In this document: positions 43,362 to 52,631 of the stretch, piece by piece
Numbering within the stretch: position 1 is the stretch's first letter
Layout of the letters: every line of letters begins with the position of its first letter
Assembly (NCBI GenBank): GCA_017308575.1
Contig: JAFKEQ010000002.1
Location: 1-64,000 of the forward strand
Reading direction: 5' to 3'
DNA length: 64,000 nucleotides
Source of the DNA: Afipia sp.
GTDB taxonomy: Bacteria > Pseudomonadota > Alphaproteobacteria > Rhizobiales > Xanthobacteraceae
Notes under the pieces: generated by a model
Told to the model about the DNA's origin: nothing
The model's database searches: none
The model's input: only the letters and a program-made list of their open reading frames with translations
Made by a program: the position numbers and the translations under genes

Positions 43362-45128
43362 TCACATCAGCGGACGGGGATTCTTCAGGTAATCTTCCCG
43401 GATGGCGCGGGCAGACCAATAGGCCAGCGCGCCGACAGTGCCGGTCGGATTGTACTGAAGGTTTTGCGGGAAGGCGCTGGCGCCCATCACGAACACGTTG
43501 TGGACGTCCCAGGTCTGGAGATAGCGGTTGACCGCGCTCCTGGTGGGATCGACCCCCATGATCGCGCCACCGACGGTGTGCGTGGTCTGATAGGGACGCA
43601 CGTCGTAGTGAGCGCCATCTCCCTTGTATCCGGACGCCCAATTCGTCGGGTTCATCGATTTTGCAATCGGTTCGATCTTGGAGCGCATGAACTGGGTCAT
43701 GCGGATGTCGTTGGGCTTCCAGTCGAAGGTCAGGCGCAGCATGGGCTGGCCGTATTTGCCGCGATAGGTCGGGTCGAGATCGAGATAGCAATCCCGATAG
43801 GACATGTTCGAGCCGTGCGAGCTGATGCTCATGGAATGGCCGTACCACTCCTTGATTCCCTTTTTCCAGCCGGCGCCCCAGGCCGGCGTGCCCGGCGGCA
43901 GCGCCATCGAGCGGATCGGCTGGCCGTTGAACTGGCCGCTGGAAATATAGCTGCCGCCGATGAAGCCTTTTTTCCCGAAGTCGACTTGATTGACCGAGAA
44001 GTCATCGATCACAGTCGCGCTCGAGCCCGCGCCCACGAACGGATTGAAATTCACGTCCTTGAAGAACAGGCTCGTGCCACCCGTCATCTGATAGGCGTAG
44101 TTTTTGCCGACCACGCCCTCGCCGGTGTCCGGCGCGTAAGGCTTTCCGATGCCGGACAGCAGCATCAGATGCACGTTGTGGAATTGATAGGCCGCGAGGA
44201 CCACGAGGTCCGCGGGCTGAAAGACTTCCTCGCCTTTCGCGTCGATGTAGGTCACGCCGGTCGCGGTCTTCCTGTCCTGCGACAGCTCCACGCGTATCAC
44301 CTCGGAGCGCGTGCGGTAGCTGAAGTTCGGCTTGCGCTTCAGCGCGCCGAGGACGCAGGTCTGCGGCGAGGACTTCGAATAATTGATGCAGCCGAAGCGT
44401 TCGCAGAAGCCGCAGAAATTGCATGGCCCGAGCTGCATGCCGTATTCGTTGGTGTAGGCGTCGGACAGGTTCGCCGACGGCAGCGGGAAAGGATGGTAGC
44501 CCATCGCCTTGGCTGCATCGCCGAACATCTTGCCGTTTAGAAGCGTCGGCAGCGGCGGCAGCGGATAGCCGCGCTTGCGCGGTCCCTCGAACGGATTGCC
44601 TCCGGCATGCGTCTGACCGCCGAGATTGCCGGCCTGTCCCGAAATCCCGCAGAGATACTCAAAACGGTCGTAGTGAGGCTCAAGCTCGTCGTAAGTGACG
44701 CCCCAGTCCTCGATCGTCATGCCTTCCGGGATAACGTTCGCACCGAATTTTTCCGTGACGTAGGATTTCAGCCGCAGTTCTTCCGGCAGCGCCCGCCAGG
44801 TGTGGCCATTCCAGTGAACGCCGGCACCGCCGACGCCGTTCCCGGGCAGGAAACTGCCGAGCGAACGGTAGGGCAGCGCTGTGTCCTGCGCGGAATGGCG
44901 GATGGTCAGAGTCGAGTCCGCCGGGCGTTGCATCAGGCCGAGGCGCACGCCGTATTTCAACTCGTCGATCATCTTGGGATAGGCGAAGTCCGGTACAGTG
45001 TCGCGATCCTCGCCGCGTTCCAGCGCCAGCACCTGCAGGCCGGCATTGGCAAGCTCCATGCCGAGAATCGCGCCAGTCCAGCCAAGACCGACAATGACGG
45101 CGTCTGTCTTTTTTTCCTGCCGCGCCAT
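43362..45128 (-). CDS. GMC-family flavoprotein dehydrogenase large subunit
   Basis: A 588-residue FAD enzyme of the GMC family like the gluconate 2-dehydrogenase alpha subunit. The FAD-binding GxGxxG motif is VGLGWTGAILGMELANAG, and GNGVGGAGVHWNGH is the family block after. The C-terminal pattern NVFVMGASAFPQNLQYNPTGTVGALAY is the second FAD/GMC motif. It lacks a Tat signal and is presumably exported with subunit 3. The sugar, alcohol or sugar-acid oxidised cannot be told. It lies 2 bp after subunit 3 and 15 bp before the cytochrome gene. Confidence 0.88.
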   Translation of the reverse strand: MARQEKKTDAVIVGLGWTGAILGMELANAGLQVLALERGEDRDTVPDFAYPKMIDELKYGVRLGLMQRPADSTLTIRHSAQDTALPYRSLGSFLPGNGVGGAGVHWNGHTWRALPEELRLKSYVTEKFGANVIPEGMTIEDWGVTYDELEPHYDRFEYLCGISGQAGNLGGQTHAGGNPFEGPRKRGYPLPPLPTLLNGKMFGDAAKAMGYHPFPLPSANLSDAYTNEYGMQLGPCNFCGFCERFGCINYSKSSPQTCVLGALKRKPNFSYRTRSEVIRVELSQDRKTATGVTYIDAKGEEVFQPADLVVLAAYQFHNVHLMLLSGIGKPYAPDTGEGVVGKNYAYQMTGGTSLFFKDVNFNPFVGAGSSATVIDDFSVNQVDFGKKGFIGGSYISSGQFNGQPIRSMALPPGTPAWGAGWKKGIKEWYGHSMSISSHGSNMSYRDCYLDLDPTYRGKYGQPMLRLTFDWKPNDIRMTQFMRSKIEPIAKSMNPTNWASGYKGDGAHYDVRPYQTTHTVGGAIMGVDPTRSAVNRYLQTWDVHNVFVMGASAFPQNLQYNPTGTVGALAYWSARAIREDYLKNPRPLM

Positions 45129-45130
45129 GG

Positions 45131-45859
45131 TCAGCCCCTGTCGCCCGAAACGGAAACAGGGCCGAGCGGATAGGCATCCCCCTTGTCATTTGCCCACTCG
45201 CGATATGCACCGCGCGCACCGGGAAAGCCGATGTACTTCCACGCGGCCATCCTGTAGTTGCCGCCATACATCGGGTCCGCGAAGTAGCCTTCCTTGGTGT
45301 TCTGCAGAAGCAGGACGAAGAAGTCGCGCAATTCCGGCTTGAGCGGAATTTTCTTGGCCTGCAGTTCCTTGAGCACTTCGTCCTGAACGGTCGGCTCAAG
45401 CTCTGCGAAGGCTTTGTCCTTTTCCTTTTTGCACCACGCATCGATGGCTGCGATGCTCTCGCGATAAATTTGTGCGGGGGGCAACGGGGATTGATAACCA
45501 AGCAGCGGATCGGCGGACGGATTGTGCGGCCCGGTCATGTACCAGTCCGACGCCTTGCCGAAATCTCCCGCCATCTCCCTGTCGATGAAGACGGGGACCT
45601 GCGCTTCCGTCGCGCCGGGGCCGTCGCCCTCGGAAGGGATCAATCGAGCGCAGGCCGTGCGAATAAAGGCCCACTCCGCTGTGTTGAAATAGGCCGGCTT
45701 GTAACCGTCCAGCAAGGCTTGAGGTGTCTGCGCTTCCGTCGGACCCAGCGTGGAGAGCAGCGCTCCGCCGCCAAGCGCGGCCTGCAGCACGAAACGGCGA
45801 TCCGGAAGAGCCGCCGGGGGAACCAGCTCTCTCCATGTTGTGGGAGGTCGGTCACCCAT
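45131..45859 (-). CDS. gluconate 2-dehydrogenase subunit 3 family protein
   Basis: A 242-residue chaperone or small subunit of the same complex. An N-terminal RR motif (DRRFVLQAALGGGALL) looks like a Tat signal, which could export the folded flavoprotein partner. The conserved core contains FNTAEWAFIRTACARLIPS and PTVQDEVLKELQAKKIPL. The gene leads the operon with GMC and cytochrome subunits. The 355 bp upstream contains an Irr/ICE-like dyad. Confidence 0.87.
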   Translation of the reverse strand: MGDRPPTTWRELVPPAALPDRRFVLQAALGGGALLSTLGPTEAQTPQALLDGYKPAYFNTAEWAFIRTACARLIPSEGDGPGATEAQVPVFIDREMAGDFGKASDWYMTGPHNPSADPLLGYQSPLPPAQIYRESIAAIDAWCKKEKDKAFAELEPTVQDEVLKELQAKKIPLKPELRDFFVLLLQNTKEGYFADPMYGGNYRMAAWKYIGFPGARGAYREWANDKGDAYPLGPVSVSGDRG

Positions 45860-45919
45860 GCTGCACGCTCCTCATCATGATGAATGGTCGGAAGCCGATA
45901 CATTCACCGAGAATTGCAA

Positions 45920-45936
45920 TCTAGAATCAATCTAAA
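45920..45936. promoter_or_regulatory. Irr/ICE-like iron-responsive dyad
   Basis: TCTAGAA-TCA-ATCTAAA is a near-perfect dyad resembling the rhizobial iron control element (about TTTAGAA-N3-TTCTAAA from memory), with 12 of 14 arm bases matching. It lies 61 bp before the first gene of a heme- and FAD-containing dehydrogenase operon, so iron or heme control would make sense. Confidence 0.5.
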
Positions 45937-46131
45937 TCACGATCGACGCTGAGCTGCAATTTGAAAAGTGAGCGCTCTGAAGTCGAACGATCATGTTTAT
46001 GTGACTGAACTCGCTTTTGCGGCCGTGCTCGCCTCGCCGACGCAGCAATCGGTTCGCATGCGCGTCATCGCGCTGGACACGAGACGATTGCTTTCCGGAT
46101 GGCATGTTGCGCTGCCACTACCGCAAGGCCA

Positions 46132-46154
46132 TTCGCACAAATAGTGCGTGCGAA
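46132..46154 (+). promoter_or_regulatory. inverted repeat upstream of gamma-glutamyltransferase
   Basis: TTCGCAC and GTGCGAA are perfect inverted 7-mers 9 bp apart, about 60-80 bp before the ATG. It is a plausible repressor or activator operator. No regulator gene is adjacent. Confidence 0.4.
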
Positions 46155-46214
46155 ACCGGTGTGGCGCGATACATTGTCTGTACTGTTGATCCGCCCGCGA
46201 AGGTTTTTTCCCGA

Positions 46215-47792
46215 ATGCGAAATTTCATCACGCCGTCCCGCTCCATCGCAGTGGGGGAGCGCGGCATGGCTGCAACGTCCCATCCGCAGGCGACGCTGGC
46301 GGCGCTTGAAATCCTCAAAGCGGGCGGCAACGCGATGGACGCGGCGATTGCGGCGGTTGCCCTGCAGGGCGTGGTCGAGCCGCAGATGACCGGCGTCGGA
46401 GGCGATTGCTTCGTGATCTATTCGCCGAAGGCTGGCACGCCCGTGGCGCTCAACGGGTCCGGCCGTACACCGGCGAAGACAGATATCGCCGCGACGATGG
46501 CGAAGGGCGCAAAAGACCTGACGCCGACGTCGATCGAAGGCATCACTATTCCCGGCGCGATCGATGCGTGGTGCCGGCTCGCCGCTGCGCATGGCAGCAA
46601 ATCGCTGGAGGAAATTTTTCAGCCGGCGATCAATGCGGCTGAAAATGGTTTCCGCATCACGCCGCGTGTCGCTGCCGACTGGACCCGCAATCGCGCGCGG
46701 CTGGAGAGCAATCCTGCTACTGCCGAACAATATCTGCCCGGTGGCGTTGCACCGCAGGTCGGGGATAAGCGCAGCCAGCCTGCGCTCGGCAGAACCTTGC
46801 GGCGGATTGCGCGCGAAGGCCGCGCCGCGTTCTATGAGGGTGAGGTGGCTGAAGAGCTGGTGAGTGTGCTCCGGGGGCTTGGCGGTGTGCACGCGCTGGA
46901 GGATTTCGCTGCGAATGCGCCGGAAGACGTGACGCCGATCTCCACCACCTATGGTGGGCATGACGTTCTGGAATGTCCGCCGAACGGGCAGGGCCTCGCG
47001 GCGCTGATGATCCTGCGCACACTCGCGGGCTATGACATCAAGGCGCTGTCGGAAGCCGATCGTGTGCATCTGCTGGCGGAAGCCACCAAGGCGGCCTATC
47101 GCGCGCGCGATGCTTTCTTCTGCGATCCGGTTCACGGCAAGGTCGATGCCTCGCATTTCCTGTCGGAGAACTATATCGGCGCGATCCGCAGCAAGATCGA
47201 TATGGCTCGTGCGACCGCGAGCGTCGATTGGGACGATATCGAGCACAAGGACACGGTCTATGTCACCGTGGTCGATCGCGAACTCAACGCGGTGTCCTTC
47301 ATCAATTCGCTGTTTCAGCCGTTCGGAAGCGGGGTCTACGCGCCGAAGTCGGGCGTTCTGCTGCACAATCGCGGCTGGGGTTTCCGGCTCAAGCCCGGCC
47401 ACCCGAATGCGCTCGCGCCGGGCAAGCGGCCGATGCACACCATCATTCCGGGCATGGTCATGAAGGATGGCCGCTGTGTCATGCCGTTCGGCGTCATGGG
47501 CGGACATTATCAGGCGACCGGTCACGCCAACTTCCTGTCCAATGTCTTCGATCTCGGCATGGACATTCAGGCTGCATCCGAGGCGCCGCGATCCTTCGCG
47601 TTCGATGGCGTGCTTTCGCTGGAGCCGACGCTTGGAAGCGGCATCGGCGCCGAGCTTGCCGCCCGGGGTCATGATGTGAAGTGGGCGGATGCTGCGATCG
47701 GCGGCTGCCAGGCGATCTGGATCGATCACGCGCAGGGCGTTCTTTTCGGCGCTTCGGATCACCGCAAGGACGGCGCGGCGCTGGGCCTCTAG
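46215..47792 (+). CDS. gamma-glutamyltransferase family protein
   Basis: An Ntn-hydrolase precursor of about 525 residues that cleaves itself into two chains. Conserved pieces are [18 protein letters not shown] and the activation site around residue 347, [13 protein letters not shown], with T347 as the expected nucleophile. The usual TTHYSVVD has become DTVYVTVVD here: the second Thr and the His are replaced. The later block [20 protein letters not shown] fits. The N-terminal signal peptide is not obvious. I start at 46215 ([10 protein letters not shown]); an extension to 46017 has no support. It is divergent from the dehydrogenase. Confidence 0.87.
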   Translation: MRNFITPSRSIAVGERGMAATSHPQATLAALEILKAGGNAMDAAIAAVALQGVVEPQMTGVGGDCFVIYSPKAGTPVALNGSGRTPAKTDIAATMAKGAKDLTPTSIEGITIPGAIDAWCRLAAAHGSKSLEEIFQPAINAAENGFRITPRVAADWTRNRARLESNPATAEQYLPGGVAPQVGDKRSQPALGRTLRRIAREGRAAFYEGEVAEELVSVLRGLGGVHALEDFAANAPEDVTPISTTYGGHDVLECPPNGQGLAALMILRTLAGYDIKALSEADRVHLLAEATKAAYRARDAFFCDPVHGKVDASHFLSENYIGAIRSKIDMARATASVDWDDIEHKDTVYVTVVDRELNAVSFINSLFQPFGSGVYAPKSGVLLHNRGWGFRLKPGHPNALAPGKRPMHTIIPGMVMKDGRCVMPFGVMGGHYQATGHANFLSNVFDLGMDIQAASEAPRSFAFDGVLSLEPTLGSGIGAELAARGHDVKWADAAIGGCQAIWIDHAQGVLFGASDHRKDGAALGL

Positions 47793-47951
47793 CGCCCGCA
47801 CGTCTGAAGATTTGCCGGATGGTCACCTTTGCAGCGTCCGGTGCGCTGAAAATGAAAAACGTTAGGAGCTGTTTCACCAATTTGGATTAGCCGTGAAGCC
47901 CGGCGCTGTGCGCCTGCGATTGATACGGTTCAAGCTCCAGAAAGGTGCGGG

Positions 47952-49631
47952 ATGCTCGGAAATTTGCGGATTTCATCCAAGCTGCTGATGATGGTGGCAT
48001 TGGCGGCACTGGGTGTCATCGCCGTCGCGGGCGTCGGCCTCTCGGTTCTCAAGGACAATCTTCTGGAAGATCGCAAGGCGAAGCTGCAGGACATCGTTCT
48101 GCTGGCGCGTCAGACGATCGCCAACGACTTTGAAAGCGCCCGGAAGGCCGGGCTGTCGGAAGACGAGGCGCGCGAGCGCGCCAAGCCGCTGCTTCGGTCG
48201 CTTCGTTTTGGCAAGGAAGACTATTTTCTGGCTTTCGACTCAAAGGGCGTGGTCACCGTCCACCCCAATCCAAAGGTCGAAGGCAAGGACCTGACCAACA
48301 CGCCTGATTCGGATGGCGTGTACTACACGCGTCAGTTGGTCGAGCTTGGCAAGAGCGGCGGCGGATTTGTCGCGTACCGTTTTCCGCGCCCAGGCGCCAG
48401 CGAGCCGGTGCCGAAGATTTCCTATTCGACGGACTTCAAGCCGTACGGTTGGGTGATCGCCAGCGGCGTTTATATCGACGACGTCTCTGCGATCTTCTGG
48501 CAGCAGGTCTGGCGTATCGGCGCACTGGTTGCCGTTGCCTTGATGCTGGTGGTCGGCATGTCGTTCCTGCTCGGCCGCAGCATCGTCAAGCCGATCCTCG
48601 GCATGACCAGTGCGATGCGCGGCATTTCGGAAGGCGATCTGTCGATTGAAGTGCCGGCGCGTGACCGCCGCGACGAAGTCGGCGGCATGGCTCAATCGGT
48701 GCAGGTGTTCAAGGAGAACATGGTCGAGGCCGCGCGGCTGCGTCAGGAGCAGGACGCGCTGAAGGGCCAGTCCGAAACCGAGAAGAAGAAGCTCCTGAGC
48801 AAGATGGCGGACGATTTCGAAGCCGGTGTTCGCCAGTCGCTCGACATGCTCACCGGCGCGGCGGCGGAAATGCGCGCAACGTCGCAGAGCATGTCCGCAA
48901 CGGCCGAGGAAACCAATCATCAGGCCACGACGGTAGCGGCGGTGGCCGAACAGGCCTCCGCCAACGTGCAGACCGTTGCGGCTGCCACCGAGCAACTGTC
49001 GTCGTCGGTGTCCGAGATCGGCCGTCAGGTTGCGGAATCGACCAAGATCGCGGGACAGGCCGTGGAGCAGGCGAACCGCACCAACGTCACGGTGCAGGGT
49101 CTGTCGGATGCCGCGCAGAAGATCGGCGATGTTGTGAAGCTGATCAGCGACATCGCCAGCCAGACCAACCTGCTGGCGCTGAATGCGACCATCGAAGCGG
49201 CCCGCGCCGGTGAGGCCGGCCGGGGATTTGCCGTGGTCGCCAGCGAGGTGAAATCGCTCGCCAGCCAGACGGCCAAGGCTACCGAGGATATTTCGGCGCA
49301 GGTCGTGGCGATGCAGGATGCCACCGCGGAAGCGGTTCAGGCCATCGGCGGCATTGGCGGCACCATCGGCTCGATCAATGAGATCGCCACGGTGATCGCG
49401 TCTGCGGTCGAGGAGCAGGGCTCGGCGACACGCGAAATCGCCCGCAACGTCCAGGAAGCGGCGCAGGGTACCGGCGAAGTGTCGAGCAACATCGTCGGCG
49501 TCAGCACGGCGGCGGGCGAAACCGGTACGGCTGCCGGGCAGGTGCTGTCTTCGGCGGAAGAACTCAGCATGCAGGCTGCGACGCTTCGCACCGATGTCGA
49601 CCGCTTCCTAGCAAATATTCGCGCGGCATAA
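47952..49631 (+). CDS. methyl-accepting chemotaxis protein with single cache domain
   Basis: A 559-residue chemoreceptor. TM1 spans about 12-32, a single cache sensor domain (SCache-like) covers about 35-185 with [22 protein letters not shown]2 about 190-210, HAMP next, and the signalling domain after about 290 with the hairpin tip motif [23 protein letters not shown]. Single-cache domains often sense short organic acids. Its 3' hairpin is at 49648-49669. A Bug receptor gene follows 110 bp downstream. Confidence 0.92.
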   Translation: MLGNLRISSKLLMMVALAALGVIAVAGVGLSVLKDNLLEDRKAKLQDIVLLARQTIANDFESARKAGLSEDEARERAKPLLRSLRFGKEDYFLAFDSKGVVTVHPNPKVEGKDLTNTPDSDGVYYTRQLVELGKSGGGFVAYRFPRPGASEPVPKISYSTDFKPYGWVIASGVYIDDVSAIFWQQVWRIGALVAVALMLVVGMSFLLGRSIVKPILGMTSAMRGISEGDLSIEVPARDRRDEVGGMAQSVQVFKENMVEAARLRQEQDALKGQSETEKKKLLSKMADDFEAGVRQSLDMLTGAAAEMRATSQSMSATAEETNHQATTVAAVAEQASANVQTVAAATEQLSSSVSEIGRQVAESTKIAGQAVEQANRTNVTVQGLSDAAQKIGDVVKLISDIASQTNLLALNATIEAARAGEAGRGFAVVASEVKSLASQTAKATEDISAQVVAMQDATAEAVQAIGGIGGTIGSINEIATVIASAVEEQGSATREIARNVQEAAQGTGEVSSNIVGVSTAAGETGTAAGQVLSSAEELSMQAATLRTDVDRFLANIRAA

Positions 49632-49647
49632 CGCGGCCCGCACTGCC

Positions 49648-49669
49648 GGAGCGGGCTTCAGCCCGCTCC
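49648..49669 (+). terminator. hairpin after the chemoreceptor gene
   Basis: A 9-bp stem, GGAGCGGGC/GCCCGCTCC, with loop TTCA lies 17 bp past the stop. No T-run follows, so it may be a stem-loop for RNA stability or a weak terminator. Confidence 0.45.
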
Positions 49670-49740
49670 GATCGCCGTTCCGGCAAGTGGCCGGACGTGC
49701 TATCCATTCTCCCCATAAAAATAAAACTTAGGGGAGAAAC

Positions 49741-50739
49741 ATGAATCGACGCGAGCTTTTGAAAGCGGCTGCGGTGCTGCCATTGTCGCAGGCTGCATGG
49801 ACGACCTTGCCCGGCAGCGCCCACGCGCAGGCAGCCTGGCCGGCGCGCAACATCAGCATGATCGTTCCGTTTCCCGCCGGTGGACAGGCCGATCTTGCGG
49901 CGCGTCCGGTGGCGCTGGCGCTCGAACGGATTCTAGGAAAGCCGGTGATCGTGGACAACCGCGCCGGTGGTGGTGGCGGTTCGGTCGGCAATGCGGCGGC
50001 GGCGCGCGCCGAGCCCGACGGCTATACGCTGCTCATGACATTGTCGTCGCTGGCAGTGCTGCCCGAAGCCGACCGGCTGTTCGATCGTCCCGTCTCGTAT
50101 GAGATGTCGCAGTTCGCGCCGGTGGCGCGCGTGCTGGCCGATCCGACCATGTTCACGGTGCCTGCGTCCGCGCCGTGGAAGACGATCAAGGATTTTGTCG
50201 AGGATGCGAAGGCGCGGCCGGGCCAAATTCCTTATGGCTCATCGGGGCCCTACGGCACGTTGCACATCGCGATGGAAATGTTCGCAGCCAGCGCGGGAAT
50301 CAAGCTGCTGCATGTGCCGTTTCGCGGCGCGGGTCCGGCGCTCACCGGATTGCTGAATGGAACGGTGCAGGCGATTGCGACGGCGCCGGGCACGGTGCGG
50401 GCGCAGGTCGCCGACGGCAAGATGCGCGTGCTGGCGGGCTGGGGCGCGGAACGCGTGCCGAGTTTCCCGGATGCGCCGACATTCCGGGAGCTTGGCTACA
50501 AGGATGTCGAGTTCTACATCTGGGCCGGACTGTTCGCACAGGCCGCATTGCCCGCGCCGATCATGTCGAAGCTTCGCACGGCGATGGGCGAGGCGGTGCG
50601 CGCGCCGGAAGTCATCAGGACGTTCGAGGCCGCGGGAAGCCCGGTGGCTTACATGGACGCCCCGGAATTTGCGAAGTTTGTCGATGCCGACAGCAAGCGG
50701 CTGATCGCGGCGGTAAAGAAAATCGGCAAGGTGGAGTGA
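49741..50739 (+). CDS. tripartite tricarboxylate transporter substrate-binding protein (Bug family)
   Basis: A 332-residue periplasmic solute receptor of the Bug/TctC type. The N-terminus MNRRELLKAAAVLPLSQAAW has a Tat-like twin-arginine signal. Domain 1 opens with IVPFPAGGQADLAARPVA and the later VPFRGAGPALTGLL is the hinge block. No TctA/TctB membrane genes are nearby, so it is an orphan receptor. Two more Bug genes are found at 54.9-56.9 kb. The substrate is unknown. Confidence 0.92.
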   Translation: MNRRELLKAAAVLPLSQAAWTTLPGSAHAQAAWPARNISMIVPFPAGGQADLAARPVALALERILGKPVIVDNRAGGGGGSVGNAAAARAEPDGYTLLMTLSSLAVLPEADRLFDRPVSYEMSQFAPVARVLADPTMFTVPASAPWKTIKDFVEDAKARPGQIPYGSSGPYGTLHIAMEMFAASAGIKLLHVPFRGAGPALTGLLNGTVQAIATAPGTVRAQVADGKMRVLAGWGAERVPSFPDAPTFRELGYKDVEFYIWAGLFAQAALPAPIMSKLRTAMGEAVRAPEVIRTFEAAGSPVAYMDAPEFAKFVDADSKRLIAAVKKIGKVE

Positions 50740-50752
50740 ATGACTCTCAACG

Positions 50753-50856
50753 CCTCATGGTGAGGGTCGCGCTCTCTTCGCGCGCGTCTCGAACCATGAG
50801 GATGCCTTGTCTCTCATCCTTCGGGACGCGGGCGAAAGCCCGCTCCTCAGGATGAG
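50753..50856. repeat. two adjacent palindromic repeats
   Basis: A dyad at 50753-50801 (CCTCATGGT...ACCATGAGG) is followed by another at 50812-50856 (CTCATCCT...AGGATGAG with inner GAAAGC-type hairpin). They fill most of the gap between the Bug gene and the convergent YbaK gene and may terminate both transcripts. Confidence 0.8.
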
Positions 50857-51323
50857 GCCGATGCCATCTCGCTCACATCCACCCACTCTGCGCGGGTGAG
50901 TGCGGCCATGCGGTCCGGCGAGAGACGCACCGCGCTGTTGATCGAGCCTGCGGCGGGGACGACTTCGTCGAAAGCTTTCAGCGAAATGTCGCAATAGACC
51001 GGCAACGGAGTCTTCAGGCCGAACGGGCAGATGCCGCCGACCGGATGGCCGGTGACCTCCAGCGCTTCCTCGGCGGTGAGCATGCGCGGCTTGCCGCCGA
51101 AGGCGGCGCGCGCTTTCTTGTTGTCGAGCCGCGCCGTGCCGCAGGTCACCACCAGAAGAACACGCTCGCCGACGCGCAGCGACAATGTCTTGGCGATTTC
51201 CGCCGGCGTGACGCCGAACGCTTCGGCGGCGAGGGCGACGGTGGCGGAACTCTTGTCAGACTCGATCACGGAAATGTCGGGCGCATTTTCTGCGAAAAAC
51301 GCGCGAACCGATTCGATGCTCAT
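50847..51323 (-). CDS. YbaK/EbsC family aminoacyl-tRNA deacylase
   Basis: A 158-residue protein of the YbaK/ProX/INS editing family, which removes misacylated amino acids such as Cys or Ala from tRNA-Pro. Seen motifs include TLSLRVGERVLLVVTCGTARLDNKKA, with the conserved lysines, and TGHPVGGICPFGL, the active-site glycine loop. I start at ATG 51323; the reading frame runs 33 residues further upstream without support. It is divergent from the DUF3175 gene. The target tRNA is unknown. Confidence 0.88.
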   Translation of the reverse strand: MSIESVRAFFAENAPDISVIESDKSSATVALAAEAFGVTPAEIAKTLSLRVGERVLLVVTCGTARLDNKKARAAFGGKPRMLTAEEALEVTGHPVGGICPFGLKTPLPVYCDISLKAFDEVVPAAGSINSAVRLSPDRMAALTRAEWVDVSEMASASS

Positions 51324-51365
51324 GCTTTGTCCTGTCTGGAAACGAAATGCGACGGAGGACGTATC

Positions 51366-51749
51366 ATGGCGAAAGCCGCGCGCAAATCGTCCGCACGACG
51401 GACGCGCAAGACATCGGCACACAAGACGTCAGGGCGCAAAACCCCATCGGCACGGAAGACGGCGGCAAAACGTCTAGCTAAAAAATGGTCGGGCCGCGTC
51501 ACCGCCACCAGTGGTGCGCTGGATCTGAAGCAGGATGTGTTCAAGCAGAACAGTCCGGTCGCGATCGCCAAATCATTGAAGCGCTCGGCCGAGCAAAGCC
51601 ATCGCCGCAAGAGCGATCCGTACCGCTCCGCCATGTCGATGCTGACGTTCTACATCAATCGCGCGGGCCGGAATCTGCCGGCCGCGCGCAAGCGCAAGCT
51701 GGAAGCGGCGAAGGACGAGTTGCGCAAGGTGTTCGGCAAGACAGGCTGA
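51366..51749 (+). CDS. DUF3175 domain-containing protein
   Basis: A 127-residue, highly basic protein. The first 35 residues are a Lys/Arg/Ala/Thr-rich tail, like those of histone-like proteins, and the remaining part, including KWSGRVTATSGALDLKQDVF and MLTFYINRAGRNLP, is the DUF3175 domain. Its function is unknown. A strong GGAGG lies 10 bases upstream of the ATG. It is convergent with the IclR gene, 6 bp away. DNA or RNA binding by the tail is an inference from charge alone. Confidence 0.8.
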   Translation: MAKAARKSSARRTRKTSAHKTSGRKTPSARKTAAKRLAKKWSGRVTATSGALDLKQDVFKQNSPVAIAKSLKRSAEQSHRRKSDPYRSAMSMLTFYINRAGRNLPAARKRKLEAAKDELRKVFGKTG

Positions 51750-51755
51750 CCGCGC

Positions 51756-52526
51756 TTACATGCTCGTGGTGACCTGGGTGCGGATATCCTGCGCGGTGCG
51801 TTGCAGCGCGACCAGAAATCTTTTCTTCGCATCGGCCTCGTCCACGGTACCTGAAACGGTATTGATGCTGATGGCGGCGACCGCATTGCCGGCCTGATCG
51901 CGCACCGGCACGGCGATGCCGCAGATCGCGGGATCGAGTTCGCCGTCGATCCAGGCATAGCCCTGCGCTTCGACCTTCGCGAGTTCTTCGGCGAGTTTCT
52001 TCGCGCTGGTGACCGTGCGCGGCGTGATCGCCTTGTAGTCGATGGCGGCAAGCACCTCTTCGCGTCTGTCCGGCGGCAAGGCGGCGAGCAGCACGCGTCC
52101 GAGCGAGATGATATGGGCGGGCAGGCGGCTGCCGATGCCGAGATTGGCGGAGAGAATGCGGCGGGCGGGCAGGCGCGACGCATAGACGATCTCGGTTTCG
52201 TCCAGCACGGCGAGCGCGCAGGACTCGCCGATTTCGTTGCGCAGATCCTCAAGCGCGCGTTGCGCGTAGCCCCAGTAAGGCAGCGCGTTGAGATAGGACA
52301 GGCCGAGGCCGAGCGCGCGCGGACGCAGGCTGAAATAGCGGCCGTCGGCTTCGCAATATTTCAGCGACACCAGCGTCGCCAGCATGCGCCGCGCCGTTGC
52401 GCGCGTCAGTCCTGCCGCGACCGCAGTCTCCGACAATGTGTGCCGTCCCGGCGGTCGGCCCAGTGCCTCCACCACGGAAAACCCGCGTGCGATTGCGCGC
52501 ACAAATCCGTCGCTGTCCTTGGCCAT
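51756..52526 (-). CDS. IclR family transcriptional regulator
   Basis: A 256-residue regulator with the N-terminal winged helix (GFSVVEALGRPPGRHTLSETAVAAGLTRATARRML, about 15-60) and a C-terminal effector domain (about 80-250) of the PcaR/PobR type. These sense aromatic or carboxylic acid intermediates. It is divergent from the MaoC-MaoC-monooxygenase-Bug cluster starting at 52632, and a 35-bp palindrome between them at 52579-52613 is the likely operator. I infer that it controls the cassette; the effector is unknown. Confidence 0.9.
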   Translation of the reverse strand: MAKDSDGFVRAIARGFSVVEALGRPPGRHTLSETAVAAGLTRATARRMLATLVSLKYCEADGRYFSLRPRALGLGLSYLNALPYWGYAQRALEDLRNEIGESCALAVLDETEIVYASRLPARRILSANLGIGSRLPAHIISLGRVLLAALPPDRREEVLAAIDYKAITPRTVTSAKKLAEELAKVEAQGYAWIDGELDPAICGIAVPVRDQAGNAVAAISINTVSGTVDEADAKKRFLVALQRTAQDIRTQVTTSM

Positions 52527-52578
52527 TCCAAAAAATCCTCATCAAGCGCTTGTCAGACCGGGTAAGCCGGACCATAGT

Positions 52579-52613
52579 GTTCGTAAGGCGATTATAATGT
52601 TCGCCTGATGAAC
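52579..52613. promoter_or_regulatory. IclR operator palindrome
   Basis: A dyad with outer arms GTTC...GAAC and inner arms AGGCGA...TCGCCT. Symmetric in both arm pairs, it covers 35 bp and sits midway between the regulator and the first MaoC gene. IclR proteins bind such GTTC/GAAC dyads. The overlap with the likely promoter fits repression or activation of the cassette. Confidence 0.6.
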
Positions 52614-52631
52614 AATATCTGAGGGAATGCG

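Larger units (their letters stand above)
45860..46214. promoter_or_regulatory. divergent control region between the dehydrogenase and gamma-glutamyltransferase
   Basis: 355 bases without a supported gene. It holds an ICE-like dyad at 45920-45936 and an inverted repeat at 46132-46154. Reading frames that cross it (for example upstream of the gamma-glutamyltransferase) have no support. The remainder is ordinary GC-rich sequence and I see no other feature in it. Confidence 0.5.

Noticed and set aside
46065..47801. 578-residue minus-strand frame
   Set aside because: Antisense to the gamma-glutamyltransferase gene, which is well supported.
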